DNA from: Eopsaltria australis | Taxonomy: Eukaryota; Chordata; Aves; Passeriformes; Petroicidae | Direction of reading: 5' to 3' | Length of the DNA: 64,000 nucleotides | NCBI GenBank assembly: GCA_034509425.1 | Contig: JAVTVJ010001251.1 | Location: forward strand, 248,001 to 312,000 | Shown: piece by piece, positions 36,303 through 49,514 of the stretch | Layout of the letters: the number at the start of each line of letters is the position of its first letter | Position numbering within the stretch: the stretch's first letter is position 1 | The notes under the pieces: generated by a model | The model's input: only the letters and a program-made list of their open reading frames with translations | Database searches by the model: none | Told to the model about the DNA's origin: nothing | Program-made: the position numbers and the translations under genes

Positions 36303-39300
36303 TTCCTTCAATCAATCCTTATTTCTTCAATATTTATTGCTATTTGTATATTGCTGTGGTGCCTCGTAACTTCTTCAATTCATGGCAAATAACATGAATT
36401 CTTGAAAGCTTCTAATTATTCTTCCATGGTCAACTATAAAATTTAAGGAATATGTTTTCTTCTAAATACATCTAAAATCTTACATCACTTTATGGAAGCA
36501 TAATGGCTCAGCTGTGAATTCAAAATTGTCTTTTCCTCAATGGACACTGCAACACCCTCCCCACAAGAAAATTCCATCCTGATAGTGATTACATTTTAGT
36601 GATGACTGCAGGGAACCAGTTTGTCTCCTAAAGCCAGACTGGTATTTGAAAAGCCTGTTTGGTTACTTCTAAAAAAAAGTCATTATACAAATGAAGTTGA
36701 AATAATGAGGCACTGTGTGGAAAGCGTGTCTGCTATTTCCAGCTTTTGTGCTAGAAAATATTAGAAAGCATTATCACTCAAATCAAAGGTGAATTGAATC
36801 TAGGGGGGTCTACAGAATGTCACATGAAACGAAAGTCCAAGGACAGAGGAAACCAAGACTGCTTTCTGAAAAGCTTTGTAATTGCCCAAGAATTTAAACC
36901 ATGAAGAAGAAACAGCAGACAGGTAGATCTGGTCTTTCTAGACAAGAAGACAAACACTTGTTATGGTCATTTGTTATGATGACCCTATACAACAAGATTG
37001 TTGCTCAGAAGCTACCTGTGAAAACTGGGTATATGTAAAGCAGGTTGTGCTTATATACTGGATTTGAGTATGAATGGAGCTCTACAGGGAAAAAAAATAT
37101 GAGCTAGTGTATCTCAGTATCATTTAACTGACAATAATTAATAACACAAGCCACTCAGATGACAATTACCCCCAAAGGTATAAGATCTCTCAGTTAAGAA
37201 GAAATAGATGCAATAAACAAGATTGTAACAAAAAGAATAAATTAAAATAATAAACAGAAAGAAGTTCTATTTTCCATTCAGAGATTTTAGTATCATAGAT
37301 GATAGCACAACTAGAAGAGGAGTGAGGTATATGATGCACAGATAAGTGATAGAGAAGAGAAAGAGAATCCATGGCCAACAAGAAATACCCTAGACATATA
37401 TTCATATTCTGAAAAACTACTCTGCAAGTCTAGTTGAGAATCCCAAGAGTCAAAGTTTGAACCAGCAGTTTGAGATTGAAATAAATGAAACCTTAATGAA
37501 TAATTTTATAGGCAATTAATTAGCAAAGCATTAAAAATATTTCAAACTCATTTTTCCACTTTATACTAAACAAACTATCAGCATGAAATCCCATAGGTGA
37601 ATATTTTAATTTTATTCTTTCCTTACAAAAGCAATTACTGTAGGACTTAGAAAATTCTAAGAACAATTAAAAAAAACAACAGAGATTTCATCAGGTGAGC
37701 TTATACAGCTTCATGTTTATTTGATACTCCCCAATACAAGAGTTACTGAAGTTGACTAATATTCATCCAAGAGGGAGAAAACTCTTGAAAGAAGTGACTT
37801 TCTTCTACTGCAAAATCTTCTCACATGCTTGCTTATTTTCACTGTATCATAAACAGACATTTGGTTGATTTAACCACCTTGGAAACATAGAAATTTTATT
37901 GACTCAGAGTAAAACCATGCAAACACGGCTTTCCACAGTGCGTTGGTAAGTCTTCCTTGCCTTGCCTAGTGCTGTGGTAACTCATCAGTCTCCTTCAAGA
38001 GCATCAATCTCTGTATTGCATTCCCACTTCCTGCTTCCCATTTCTGAAGTGGTATTTCCTCTCAGAACAGTATTCTACATCTCACCATCTCCCACAGCTC
38101 TTCTCCAACTTTCTGGTGTAGGTAGCGAGAAACTTTCTTACAAACTAAGACTTTAACAGTGGGATTAAACCTCAAATCTAAGCTTAAATAGTGGTTTTCC
38201 ACAGGAACGACCATAAGACAATTTTATTTTAAGAGAATATCTTGTAACTTTGACTGCTTCAAGTGCTTCAGGAGTCACTGAAATATATTTAAGTGGTAAA
38301 AAAGCATGGTGAAAATAAACCCCATAGTTCCCGAAAATAGCGGGAATTGTAACACTTTACTTATCTTTGTGGCAACTGGTTTCCCTTGTGAGAGACAAGA
38401 AGAAAGTCTGTATTCAACTGCTACCTTCGTCTGTGTCATGCATCTGGAAAACTCTCAGAATCACATCTGGAGGTTTGACAGTATCGGCTGTGCTATGTAC
38501 AGCAGTTACACTTCGAGCATTTCTTTGTTAGAAGGGACTAAACAGTTACCATGACTCCACAGGTGATGGGTTCACTTTTCACAGTTCCTCCAGAATGAAT
38601 TGCTATAAAGGTGATGGAGAACCACTGGGATGTCTTAGGGTGGAGGTCATATCCTTGAACCTAAACAGGTCAATAGCAAAACCAACAGTGCTGTGCTGGC
38701 AGAGGTGGAGCTTTGCTCTGGGAGCATTTGGAGACCTGGGTATTAATTCAGGTTTGGTGTGCATGCCAAAAGGTCAGAGTAACTGTGTAGTAAATGTCTA
38801 CACTCACAATTGATTCCTAAGTTGTTTGGTTTAGGGTTTTTTTTCCTGAACCACTAATGACACCTTATTAATGGCACATTGACAACAAATTGATTGATTG
38901 GATAGCATTGAGATCCCTGGAAAGGGGCTGCAGCAGAGCCTTTGAAGTTCCTAGACACCTTACAATGCAAGCATAGATTGAGCCTGTCATAGCATTCTCA
39001 CCTTTTGAGAGCAGTCAAGATACACTGAAAAAGCCATTTTTTAACTAGGAAGCAGAGTCACTTCAAAGTGTGACAGTATTGCTGCAGATGTCTGTAGACC
39101 CTTGACATGAACTGTCATTAAATAATTTGTCATTTCCATCTAGTTAGCCTACAGCACATCACAAAAACCAGCAGCAAAGAAAAACACACTTTGCTATCCA
39201 CCAAGTACAAGTCAATGGATGCACCTGGCTTACTGCAGTTTGATATCCTTAAGGCATTTCAACAAACCAGGGTGGGGAAACAGGATGGGGAGAATATTAC

Positions 39301-42300
39301 AGCTGCCAGACCACAAGATGAGGCAGAGCTGATACAAGTGTGTGATAGATCCAAGTGTTTATTTGTACATGTACATCATTCAAGCATTCCAAGAGATGTG
39401 CTGACATCTTTCAAGATGAGAACATGCCAGCTGGCCTGGTTTAGGATCTGTGTTATAAGGGGAACTAACTAAAGGGGTTTCATTCTACTCAGATCTCCAA
39501 TACCTCCAAATTTGTTCATGTTCCACATCACAGCAAATTTAATAGATCACTTTAAATGCAATGGAAGTTAAAAAATTTCAGGCATTTGTCTTCCATTATA
39601 AATAACCCTGATATAGTGGTGGTATCATTTATAAAAGCCAAATCTGGTTGAAAATCTAAACAACTTATTTCAACAATTTCTGTCACAAGAAAAGGTCCTG
39701 ATGTTAAGGAAACAGGGGTTTGGGGGTTTATTTCATTTTCAAGTGTAGAACTTTGCCAAAAATAAATCTAAGCAACTGACCTGGCATTAGAGTTTTTAAA
39801 ACACAAACAGAATTCAGAGCTTTGTCTCATGCAGGATTCAAGGCATTTCTTTAGAAATTGATCAAATCTGACTTCACCTGTTTGAATGTTGATTGATTTA
39901 GCCAACAGAATTAAGTGCAATGAGAATTAAGTAATACTTTTCTGCCTACAAGCTGAGGCTTAACTACATATTTAGCTAACAATCTTCTGTAAAAAAACAT
40001 ATACACATGGTTATTTAAAAGGGAAATAAGCAAAATAGGTTCATTACTTATAATATGTGGCATAGAAAAATGAAAATATGGTATTTTGACATACACATTT
40101 GATCCTAAATAATCCTTCCTTTCTTCTTTTAAGTTTTCCAATTTTAAGGTAATCTAGTTCCCTATTATCATCTATAAGGCTGTGTTGTCCCTCTTCATAT
40201 TTGAGGGTAACAGAGGAACTATAACTATTTAATAATCTCTCTCTGGAACAGCTTGTTGACAAAATGGAATATGCCAGTGTATTCATAAATCTGTCCATAA
40301 ACTGTTGTTTTCCATGTTTTACCAGAACTGTAACCAAACAGGTATGAAAAAAGCCTCCAGGGCAGTAACAAACAGATAAGCACCAAAAGCAGTTCAAACA
40401 TCTTCAGCCTTCCCAATTCCATTCCTAGGAAATGAAGAAAAATAAAATATCCTTCTGAAGGACTGTTGTGAAATAAAAGCTGAAGACATTCTCCTTTCTA
40501 GAAAGAACACTGCAACATCAGCAACAGGAGAGGATTTAAAGTTTATTACTTGTTATTACCTTGAGATGTGTCAAAAGGCCCACTTTGGAATCTGAAGGTT
40601 ACAATGCAACAATGCAGAAAAGAATAAAACCAACTTTTTATTAGCATACAAAGTAGTCAAGGGGGAAAACACTTCCCTAGGACGATATTCAGAATGAACC
40701 AATATGTTGATGACATCTACGCAGCAGGTACAAGCTACTCTTTGTGTTACTATGAAATCCAAACAGCAGGTGTAATATTTTGTAAGCAAGCGTTTTCAGT
40801 AGACAGTATTTCAAACATATGCAGAAAGTTACAGAGCTTGGTTTGGGAGTTCTTTGATTTTCTAAATGTTCAATATAATAAACTATTTGAAGTGGTAAGG
40901 AAGGACTGATCTACCTAAAATTCACACTTACATCACTGTCTGTTGTCATTTTCAGCTTTCATTTAGACCATGGAAAAGAGATTTGTATCCCTAGAAACAT
41001 TCACAACAGTCGACTAGTATAAGTTTTTAAGATAAAATTGTAAGAGACAGCATCATCATGGTCATGTCAGGCTTTCATTCATCTAGATGGGCTGAATGGT
41101 TCTAGCAGATGCCAACATGCCAAATTTTGTTTCCTTAATTACATCCTTACCATGTGAAATCCTGCCATTAAAAACATTCCTCCACAAAACCTCCATATGA
41201 AGTCAGCCAAGCAGGAAAACAACTGAAAATGAGGAATATATACGTCTTGCCTGTCCAGGTCTGGGGCACTGGTAGCAGATGTGCCAGCTCCCAAGCTGCT
41301 CCCAGTAGACTGGTGGGTTTTGAGTCTTCCAACCACTCTTGTTTCTCAGCAGACCCCTTCACTCTTTTTTTTTTTTAAATATCCACTCCATAAACAGGTA
41401 TTTTATGTGCAAGAAGAAAGTGATTTTTCTGTGTTAGAAAAAATAAAACCAAAACAGAACCCCAACAAACAGAGTTGAAGTAAATTTTTAAATGGATACT
41501 CTATTTACTTAATTAATCTTGTTACTTGGTTTGTGTAAAAAGTTCCCCAGGTGGATTAAAACAAATAAAGACCAAAGAAAATACATTCTAGTTTTGTCAT
41601 TTTTCTACTTAATGTCTGTTACAGTATAAAACTCTGGCTAGAAGAAAAACCCACATGGCTGATGATAGATACAAGATGTTCTTACCCAGCAGTAAAAAAC
41701 AAACTCTCTGAGGCAAAAATTCTTTACCTTATAAAAAGTACATCAAAATAATGTTACTGAAGTGCCTTAACAAAGTGTATTTCTTCTAGTTAAAAGTATT
41801 AGCGAGAATGGCATGTTCTGACAGCACCCAGCTTGGAATAGCTAAAGAAATATTTTTTAGATGTGCTTAGTATCTGCAAGACCAATTAAAGAAGGAGGCT
41901 CTGGACTCCTCAAAAGACGCTGAACTCCAGTATCAAACTGACATTTTTTTTCTGTGTCTAAGGTGCCAAATAGCAAGAAATATTTTAAGTCAGGGTGTAC
42001 CTGAAACAGCAAGAGGCAGCAGTCAAACCTAACAGATTTCAAGGTGAAAATATGACATCACAAAGATCTACCTATCCAGGGGTCTTATCATACCTGAGTA
42101 TTAAAATAGTGATGCATATGTTCCCCATTATTTAGGTCTACATTATTGCAAATTTTCATTTCTTATATTTCTTGCAAAAGTTTCTTAACAGATACGTAGT
42201 CACCATATCTATAAAATCAGAATTCTGGTACCTCTCAATAGGATGTAGAACAGACTGACATCCTGGTCCCGCAAAGCAACTAGTGCATGTAAAAGTTTAA

Positions 42301-44660
42301 TTGAAACACCAAATATTTAGCAGTTCTGTTGCTGTGGAAATGTTATTTATTATAAGTTCTTCCATTGATATATTTAAACTTTTTTTTGCTCCTCTACTCA
42401 GATTCATAGCAGTGCTACTAACGCTGAGAATGAATCAGAGAAAAAGAAACATACCTGCTGCTAATTTGTGTACTTACAAGAGTCATTAAATTTGCCTGCT
42501 TGTAGGAGTAATATTCCCTAATTTTTCTGCAAATCAAATGATAGAAAAACAAACTTGGAATGAGCACAAACCCCAAAATCAGATCCAAACCTACATCAAA
42601 CATGTCTAAAGTGTGGAGTTATTTATAGCAAGGGTGGTGGTTTGGGTACATCTCTAACCAAAACCTCAAACTGAACTTTGGTTTTGATTCAAAGTGTTAA
42701 AACTATAGGTTCCTTCTGAGTCCCTCAAAATGATTTGGCTCATTACTTGTCTGAGGTAGAAATTACTCAAGCAGGAATTGTCTGGCAATTTGTCCACGAA
42801 ATAGTGATTAAATCCTTTCTGCAAAGACATAACATTAGAGCTGATACTATAATGTTTGCATTCATAGATAAAACATTTGCAGTTGGAGGTGGCCCACACT
42901 GGGAATTCCTTAGGAGGCCCTTAAAACCACAAGCTACTTTTTCCCTTCCAGGGCCCTTCCTTTTTTTTTTTCCATCTCCGACTGCAGTTTGAAACTTGAT
43001 CCTGTTTCATGAGATGGGGGCTGGCGTGGAGTAAGAGGAAAAGGAAAAGAGGAAATTTTATGCCAACAGAAGAAGCACAGCAGTCTCCAGAAGTATGCTC
43101 TATTGTAACTAATAATGTGAAGTTACAAAAACATGTAGGTACAATTTGCAGATGACACTGGGCACAGTAAAAGCTCAGCATTCTGCTGCCCACTACATTT
43201 ACTCATTAGGAAGATTGTTTCAGACTGCCTTTCCTGATTCCAAGTACTCACCCTCCCTTGGGTTTGCAGCATTCTTTCCTTTAACTGCCTTACTGTCTCA
43301 ATAAACCTTGGGCAAAACTCCCAAAGGCAAATTAATTCAGTGTACTTCTTCTCCCTCTCTGTTTCCCATCCCTCTCCCTTGTCACCTTCACATGCCATTT
43401 TTACTTTTATCACAGATCTGGGATCAGGGCTGATAGGATATCATTCATCTCCTTGACTCTGTATGCACACCCCAGACAGGTCCCAATGCCTTGAGATAGA
43501 AGCCAGGACATCTATTGTAGAAGTAAGTGAAAGCCTGATTTCTGAACACTATTACCAAGCCCAAGAGAAGACCTTAGAGGTTTCCTGTGGCACTGTTTCA
43601 ACATAAGCAACTGCCATGCTGCTAAGAAACCTTGAGCCGTGAAGTGAGAGTTAGTAGGAAATTAAATCCCCTTCATTTTTCTTGCTTTCTGTCTCCTCTC
43701 ACTTCCCCACTCCTTGCCCCTTTCTTTCCCATGGCAGAAAACCGGAAGATTTCTTTTCCTCACTTCTAATTGGCATGACATTTACTGTTGAGCTGAGTAG
43801 ATTCACTTTTAGGACTTCTTACATGAAAACCAGAAAGAAATTCTGAAAATCACTTTTCTATTGGAAATCTGGATTAGAAGATAACTGCTGGCAACACTGT
43901 CCACTTGTTGTTCTTAAACACTCTTCTATGAGCAGTTCAAGCACTAATTATGCCCCGATGCTGTTGGTGTTGAACAAACAACTAAGAATTTTACTGAAGA
44001 AATGAAAATACAGAAATGGAGAAAGTATTTTGAATGGAAAAGAGAAAATCAAGAGTGTCTGAGATATCTTAATGGAAGGCATGTCACAGAGTTGGCAGCA
44101 TAGTATGAGCAAGCTGTGCTTGTGTTACCTTCATGATAAACCCATGTGGAAGGTGTAGGAGGCTGTTTCCACTATAGCCATTTTCATGGACAGTGTTAAG
44201 TTTCCCATGAGATAGTGCACATATTCTTCAGCTGAAATGTGCCAACCACTGTTTGAAATTTAGGACAAAATCCTAGTAATGGGAGATTGTGGTTATTCCC
44301 TACAATGTAAATGGTGAATTTATACAACAGCCTTGCAAGAACACATGCCGTTGGGACCATCCAGGTAAAAGCAGGATCTGGCTGAGAGCTAGCGTGCTGT
44401 TTTGTGAAAGCTGGTTGCACACCTTGCTGTGATGTGCAATGTAGCTCATAAAACTTTTGAACCATGTTGGATGGTGTGACCTGACTGCAGTTTGTTCAGC
44501 TTCATTGAAGAGGTAATTAAAAACAACTGTGTAGTGGAAAGGTAACACTTTTAGTCCAGCAAGTGGCTTGAAGATCAGACTGAATTTTCACTGGATAACA
44601 CACATTTCATGAATCTTTCACTTAAACAAAAACAAATTTTTAAAAAAAAATCATTAGAAA

Positions 44661-44828
44661 AACTCCACCAAAACAAAAAACAACAAGAAAGCCTCCAATA
44701 AAACAAACAACAACAGCAACAAAACCATCAAAAAACAAAGAAAGAGACAAAAGGCACTGCTCCCCCCACAAAAAACAAAAAAAACCCACTAAACAACCCC
44801 AAACCAAATAAAAATAAAGAGCCTGGGG
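44661..44828. repeat. A/C-rich low-complexity tract, almost free of T
   Basis: About 165 bp made mainly of AAAAC, CAACAA and AAACC words, with roughly nine T in the whole tract on the plus strand. There is no regular period and no transposon end attached. Confidence 0.85.
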
Positions 44829-45321
44829 AGAAAAGTAGACCCCAAAATGCATAATGAAACACTGCTGCAATTGACCATGTCTGTGTATTTCAGGCCTCTC
44901 TTTTCTCCATTATAGACACAAGGCCTGTGGCGGACAGTAGGTTGGTTTTGTTTATTTCTCAGTTTGCAGTGTTCCTTTTAGGAGAATTCAGGTGAGCCCT
45001 CCCAGAAAAAGGGGTGGGAGGTACTCTGGGGTTGTGAGGGAAGGGCTCATGCCCTGGGAAAGGCTGAGTGAGCAGCCCTATCAGCCAGATGGGGCAGAAA
45101 GTATGTGTTGGTGATCAGAGGAGTCTGCAGTGTCACCAATACTCTGAAGGTTACAAAAAGAAATTCAAAACATGTATGAAACCTACCCTTTAGACCACAG
45201 TGGGAAGTGGAAAAGCTTTGTGTAAACAATGTTTTCAAAAAGAAGCCTACTCTGTCTCCCTGACATTTTATGTTTCTCTTTCAAAAGCTGAGCGACCCAC
45301 TGATTCTTTTAATAAAGCCTA

Positions 45322-45331
45322 GATAATGATG

Positions 45332-45363
<32 letters not shown>

Positions 45364-45376
45364 ATTATTATTATTT
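45322..45376. repeat. (GAT)n(ATT)n microsatellite
   Basis: About twelve GAT units with one GGT interruption near 45350, followed by four ATT units. A typical polymorphic trinucleotide locus. Confidence 0.92.
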
Positions 45377-48030
45377 CTATTAATTTTCTCAGACTGGGAG
45401 ATGATCTCAGCCTATTCATATCAAAATTCTGTTCAGTTTAGTTCCTGTACTATATTGAGGATTATGATCTTACTCACCAACTCCTCTTGCAAGAATTTTT
45501 AATGACCATGGGCCAGCATTTTCTCTTCCTGAAGCTGTTAAAGCCTTTACACTTAAAATTCTAGAGAAAGCACCGTCTAGCAATGGTAAAGCAATTTCAT
45601 TATTTGGAGAGACTTTAAGTCTTTCCCAGAATAAAGCAAAAATCCTGCAAGTATCTTAAGCAGTGAGTGATCACACTACAAAGGACCAGACAAACCAAGA
45701 AAGGACCTGCAGTCCCATTTACATTTACAAAAAAGAGTTCCAGCAAAAATAGAATAATAGAAAGATGACTATCTATTCAGAGCTAGCTTTGACTGATGTA
45801 TTTGATATTTTAAATTTTAAGTTCTGCCTGATTTTTCATTTAACTCCTGTAGAGAGGACTGAGAAGACAACATTAACTAATGGGTTTATAGGAAGGTATA
45901 TGAAACTTATGAGTGAGATTCTGTCAAATAGAGGATATAAATAGAAAAAAATATATGGCAATAGCAGATGTAGGTGAAAGGTAAAAGAATGAACTGCAGA
46001 GGGATCAGGTCTGAAGTAACTACCGGAATAACTAGAGTTAATCAATATAAAAAAGTCATTTTTCTGAGGCCAAAACTTATGGAAGACCAACAGTGTTTTG
46101 GCACCGAATACCCTTTAAATCACTGCAACATATTACTAAAAAGAAAGGCTTTAGGAACTCCGCGTTACAGAAAAAATACTAACCAGGTACAGGTTCACAT
46201 GTTATTGCAAACAGCAAAAATCAACACCATAACCAGCACATAAAAAGAAATGCAAAACTTATAATATTTTGCAAGCATCAGCAAAGTGAACAAAGATAAT
46301 GAAAGCATAACTGGCTAAATATTTTGAAGGAAAGATGGATGTGATAGAAGAAGTCATAGTTTGAAATATCTTTTTACATGGAAATTCTGTGCATTAGTTT
46401 TCAGCTGGACATGGGTATGTAATGAATAATAGAGGAAAAGCTTTATTATAAAAGAAGAAAAACTACATGCATTAAAGAACAGAATGTGAGAAAAAGGAAA
46501 ACTAATTACATTGTTAGAGGCTGATGTCAGTTACTAAACTTACAGTTAGACGCAAGGGACAGAGAACGCTGAACACATACAAAGGATGCAGTAGTATACA
46601 AAGAAAAGAAAGCCAGATCAAAAAAAATTATTTTGAATTGAGCACTCCATCATGAGACAGATCTGTTTATCTCTTTTGTGACTGAGAAAAATTGCAAACC
46701 GCAATATTCTCACTGTCAGGATAACTTAAAATTCAGACACATAGTCATACAATGCAATTTCTTCCATTTTACCTATCCAAAGATCCTGAAAGAAGATAAT
46801 AAGCTGCTTCACATCTGTCTTTTTTTTCAAACAGATTACAGGCAGTTAAGAAAAAGAGCAGGACAGATTGAAGAAAGAGAGAGTCAAGAAACAATGACCA
46901 GAACAAGTGGCATTTATTCTTAACAGCTGCAGTGTTTGTTTTAGAAGAAAATGTGTGGACATCCAGGTGCAAGAAGATACCTCGGGGTTTAATCAGGCAT
47001 TCTTATGAAAGTCAGCTATGAGGTGCACTATGAATATATGTAATTGTGTTTTTGCTTGTTTTTGCTATTGATTTAAGAATTGGAGAGTTAATTTTTGTCT
47101 GGGGTATAACATATGATAACATAGACTGTGTCTCTCCATGGCAGAAAGCCTAGGCATAGGAGTGTCACTGTCATACACAGTCAGTCAGTCACTCTTTTGG
47201 ACACTAAAGCCATTGTTTGACAGGAACCAAAAACTGTAATCCCTGGACTGTGAAGGGGAGGCAGGGCACAGTTATATATGTATCTGAGACAAAAGGACTC
47301 ATGCCTTGGTACAAAACTGATTATCAGTCAGCATTAGGAAGAGCCTTCTCCCATGGCTAAATTGTTCCATTACTTTGCACCTTGCAAGTAATTTATGCTG
47401 TTCACGGAGACACTTGGAAATTCTTATAGACAATAGATTGGCCTAGGCTATTCACAGGTTTGTTCCACTTCTGTAATTAGTATATAATATTTGTCAAGAT
47501 TCTGTAAAGATTTCTGAAATAACATTGTTCTACCAGAGGTTCAAACAGGCTGGACATGAAGAATTTGCACTTCAAGTGGCCAGGATTCTTCATCCTAGTT
47601 CAGGGGTTGCTTTGTCACAGAGTCTTTTGAGCAGGAACTATAGGTCAATTCTCAATTGCCAAAAAGATATTAGGAAAATCAGAAATATTTCAAAAGTGTG
47701 CCATTAGTTGTCTAACTATGCAGATATTTTAGTCTTGTAAAATCTAGATAAAACACGAACACTGAGCTTTCTGTGTCTCCATTTTCTGCTAACTAAAATA
47801 TTTTAATACTTCATAGTTGTGTCTAGTCACCTACAAAACAGTAAACACCATCTCAAGTTGTTATAGTAAAATCACCCAAAGACTAGGCAAAATATTAATT
47901 AATCTGTTCTATATGATTACTCACTCATTTGTAGATATTCATACTGCATTCCTAGCACAATTACTCTATACTGCAGAATAAAACCCCATTGACAGCACCT
48001 GGTGTCATTGTCTGCTTTGCTTCATTTCAA

Positions 48031-48057
48031 GTGTGAAAATCATGGTGTGAAAATCAC
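48031..48057. repeat. Tandem duplication of a 14-bp unit
   Basis: GTGTGAAAATCATG is followed directly by GTGTGAAAATCAC, a near-perfect tandem pair. Confidence 0.85.
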
Positions 48058-48514
48058 ACCTTCATTCTGGTGTGGGTTATTCAATTAGAACATATAAACT
48101 TCAACTTTTCAGTATTTTGCTTCTTTATCTGTCAGTGGACCCAGAAAGACACATTCGCTGAAATTCAAATTTGTTGAAAATATTCTTAATATTTATTAGA
48201 ATTCAAAACTACATTAAATATGTGCACTTGAATCTGTTCTGAAAACACAGATCTTCCTCAGAGAGTGGGGATGATAAAGCTTTCTTATAAAAGACCGCAG
48301 TTACACTATAATTTCAAGTAAAAAGAGGAATAGAATATATAGTACAGTACAATTTTTTATACTGATAAATATACATATTGTTGCATTAACATAATATCAG
48401 TAATAGTTCTAAAATTTTCAATAAGAGAATTTTTTTTCCTAGGAGGTACACTGGCTGGAGTTTAAGGAGATACAATGGCTATGCAGAAGTGTTTGATCCA
48501 GGGGTCATTGAAGG

Positions 48515-49029
48515 AAAGAACATGAATGGTTTATGTTGGAAGCAACACGTGGATATAATCTGCCTTGTTCAAGCAGATCTGAGTGCCCTGATCAAGCAGG
48601 ACCACCTGGAACAGCTGATCCAAGACCATCTCCAAGGATGGAGATTCTCTGGGCAACCTGCACCAGTGCTTGGTCACCCTCACAGTAAAACACTTTCTGA
48701 AGTTAACAGAAAACTTCCTGTATTTCAGTTTGTGTCCATTTCCTCTGGTCCTGTCACTTTAAAGAGCCAGTTTCTGTCCTGTTTGCATTCTTCCTTTAAG
48801 TATTTATATACATTAATAATTTTCCTGAAGAGCCTTCTCTTTCCAGGCTGAGCTGTCTCCAGTCCTCTCAGGCTTTACTCAAAGGAGAGATGCTGCAGTT
48901 CTTTCATGGTCTTAGTGGCTCTTTGCTGGACAATCTTCAGTATTATGTCCATGTCTCTCTTGGGCTGGGGAGCCCAAAGCTCAACCCAGAACTCCAGGTG
49001 TGGCCTCACCTGTGCTGAGGAGAGATGAA
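48515..49029 (-). mobile_element. CR1 LINE A, 3' part (outer element of a nested pair)
   Basis: Read on the plus strand, the order runs from the 3' end of CR1: GAATGGTTTATGTTGGAAG (about 48522-48540), then CATCTCCAAGGATGGAGA, the CCTCACAGTAAAA block, the untranslated region, and the last codons of ORF2 near CAACCCAGAACTCCAGGTG. It stops at about 49029 inside coding sequence (GCTGAGGAGAGA), exactly where element B begins. The missing continuation resumes at 49515, so the two parts are one element interrupted by an insertion. The terminal TCATAGAAT units are lost. Confidence 0.85.
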
Positions 49030-49514
49030 TCATAGAATCATTACAGTTGAAAAAGACCTCAAAGTCCAGCCATCAACTTGGCACCACCATGTTCACCACT
49101 AAGCCATAACCCCCAGGTGCCACATCCTTACACTTTTTGAACACTACCATGCATGGTGATTCTACCACCTCCCTGGGTGGTCTGTTCCAATGCCTGACCA
49201 TTCTACCAGCACAACTTAAGGCCATTTCCTCTTGTCCTGTCACTTGTTACTTTGGAGCAGTAACAAAATCATCTTTCAAGTAGCTGTAGAGAGAGATCAG
49301 GTCTCCCCTGAGCCTCCTTTTCTCCAGTCTATACTACCCCAGTTCCCTTGGCTGTTCCTCACAACACTTGTGCTCCAGACTCTTCACCAGCTTCATTGTC
49401 CTTGTCTGGACATGCTCCAGCACCCTAAAGTTCTTCTTATAGTAAGGGGCCCAAAACTGAACACATGATTTAACGTGAGGCTTCAGCAATGCCTAGGACT
49501 GGGGAAGGGATGTA
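49030..49514 (-). mobile_element. CR1 LINE B, 5'-truncated copy nested inside CR1 A
   Basis: It begins on the plus strand with TCATAGAATCATTACAG, the reverse complement of a CR1 3' terminus. It continues through an untranslated region of a different CR1 subfamily (TCCAGCCATCAACTTGGCAC, CACCTCCCTGGGTGG) and a coding end (CCTTGTCTGGACATGCTCC). It stops near 49514 at GGGGAAGGGATGTA. The wording differs from element A over the equivalent region, so it is a separate insertion. A small deletion removes part of the block near 49207. TGAA occurs at 49026-49029 and 49518-49521 and may be a short target duplication. Confidence 0.82.

Larger units (their letters stand above)
36303..48514. other. Long unique AT-rich block, no gene recognised
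   Basis: Twelve kilobases without an identifiable gene or transposon. Notable local features are an A/C-rich tract (44661-44828), a GAT/ATT microsatellite (45322-45376), a T run near 41366-41377, a 14-bp tandem duplication (48031-48057) and a splice-acceptor-like site at 46816-46833. Open frames reach about 117 codons but overlap on both strands and show no domain. Confidence 0.5.

Noticed and set aside
39191..39472. 93-codon plus-strand open frame
   Set aside because: No known motif, no compositional difference from surrounding DNA, and no splice context.
40688..40735. QYVDDI, resembling the YXDD motif of retroviral reverse transcriptase
   Set aside because: Only six residues match. The sequence before and after in the same frame shows none of the other reverse-transcriptase blocks, so it is a chance match.
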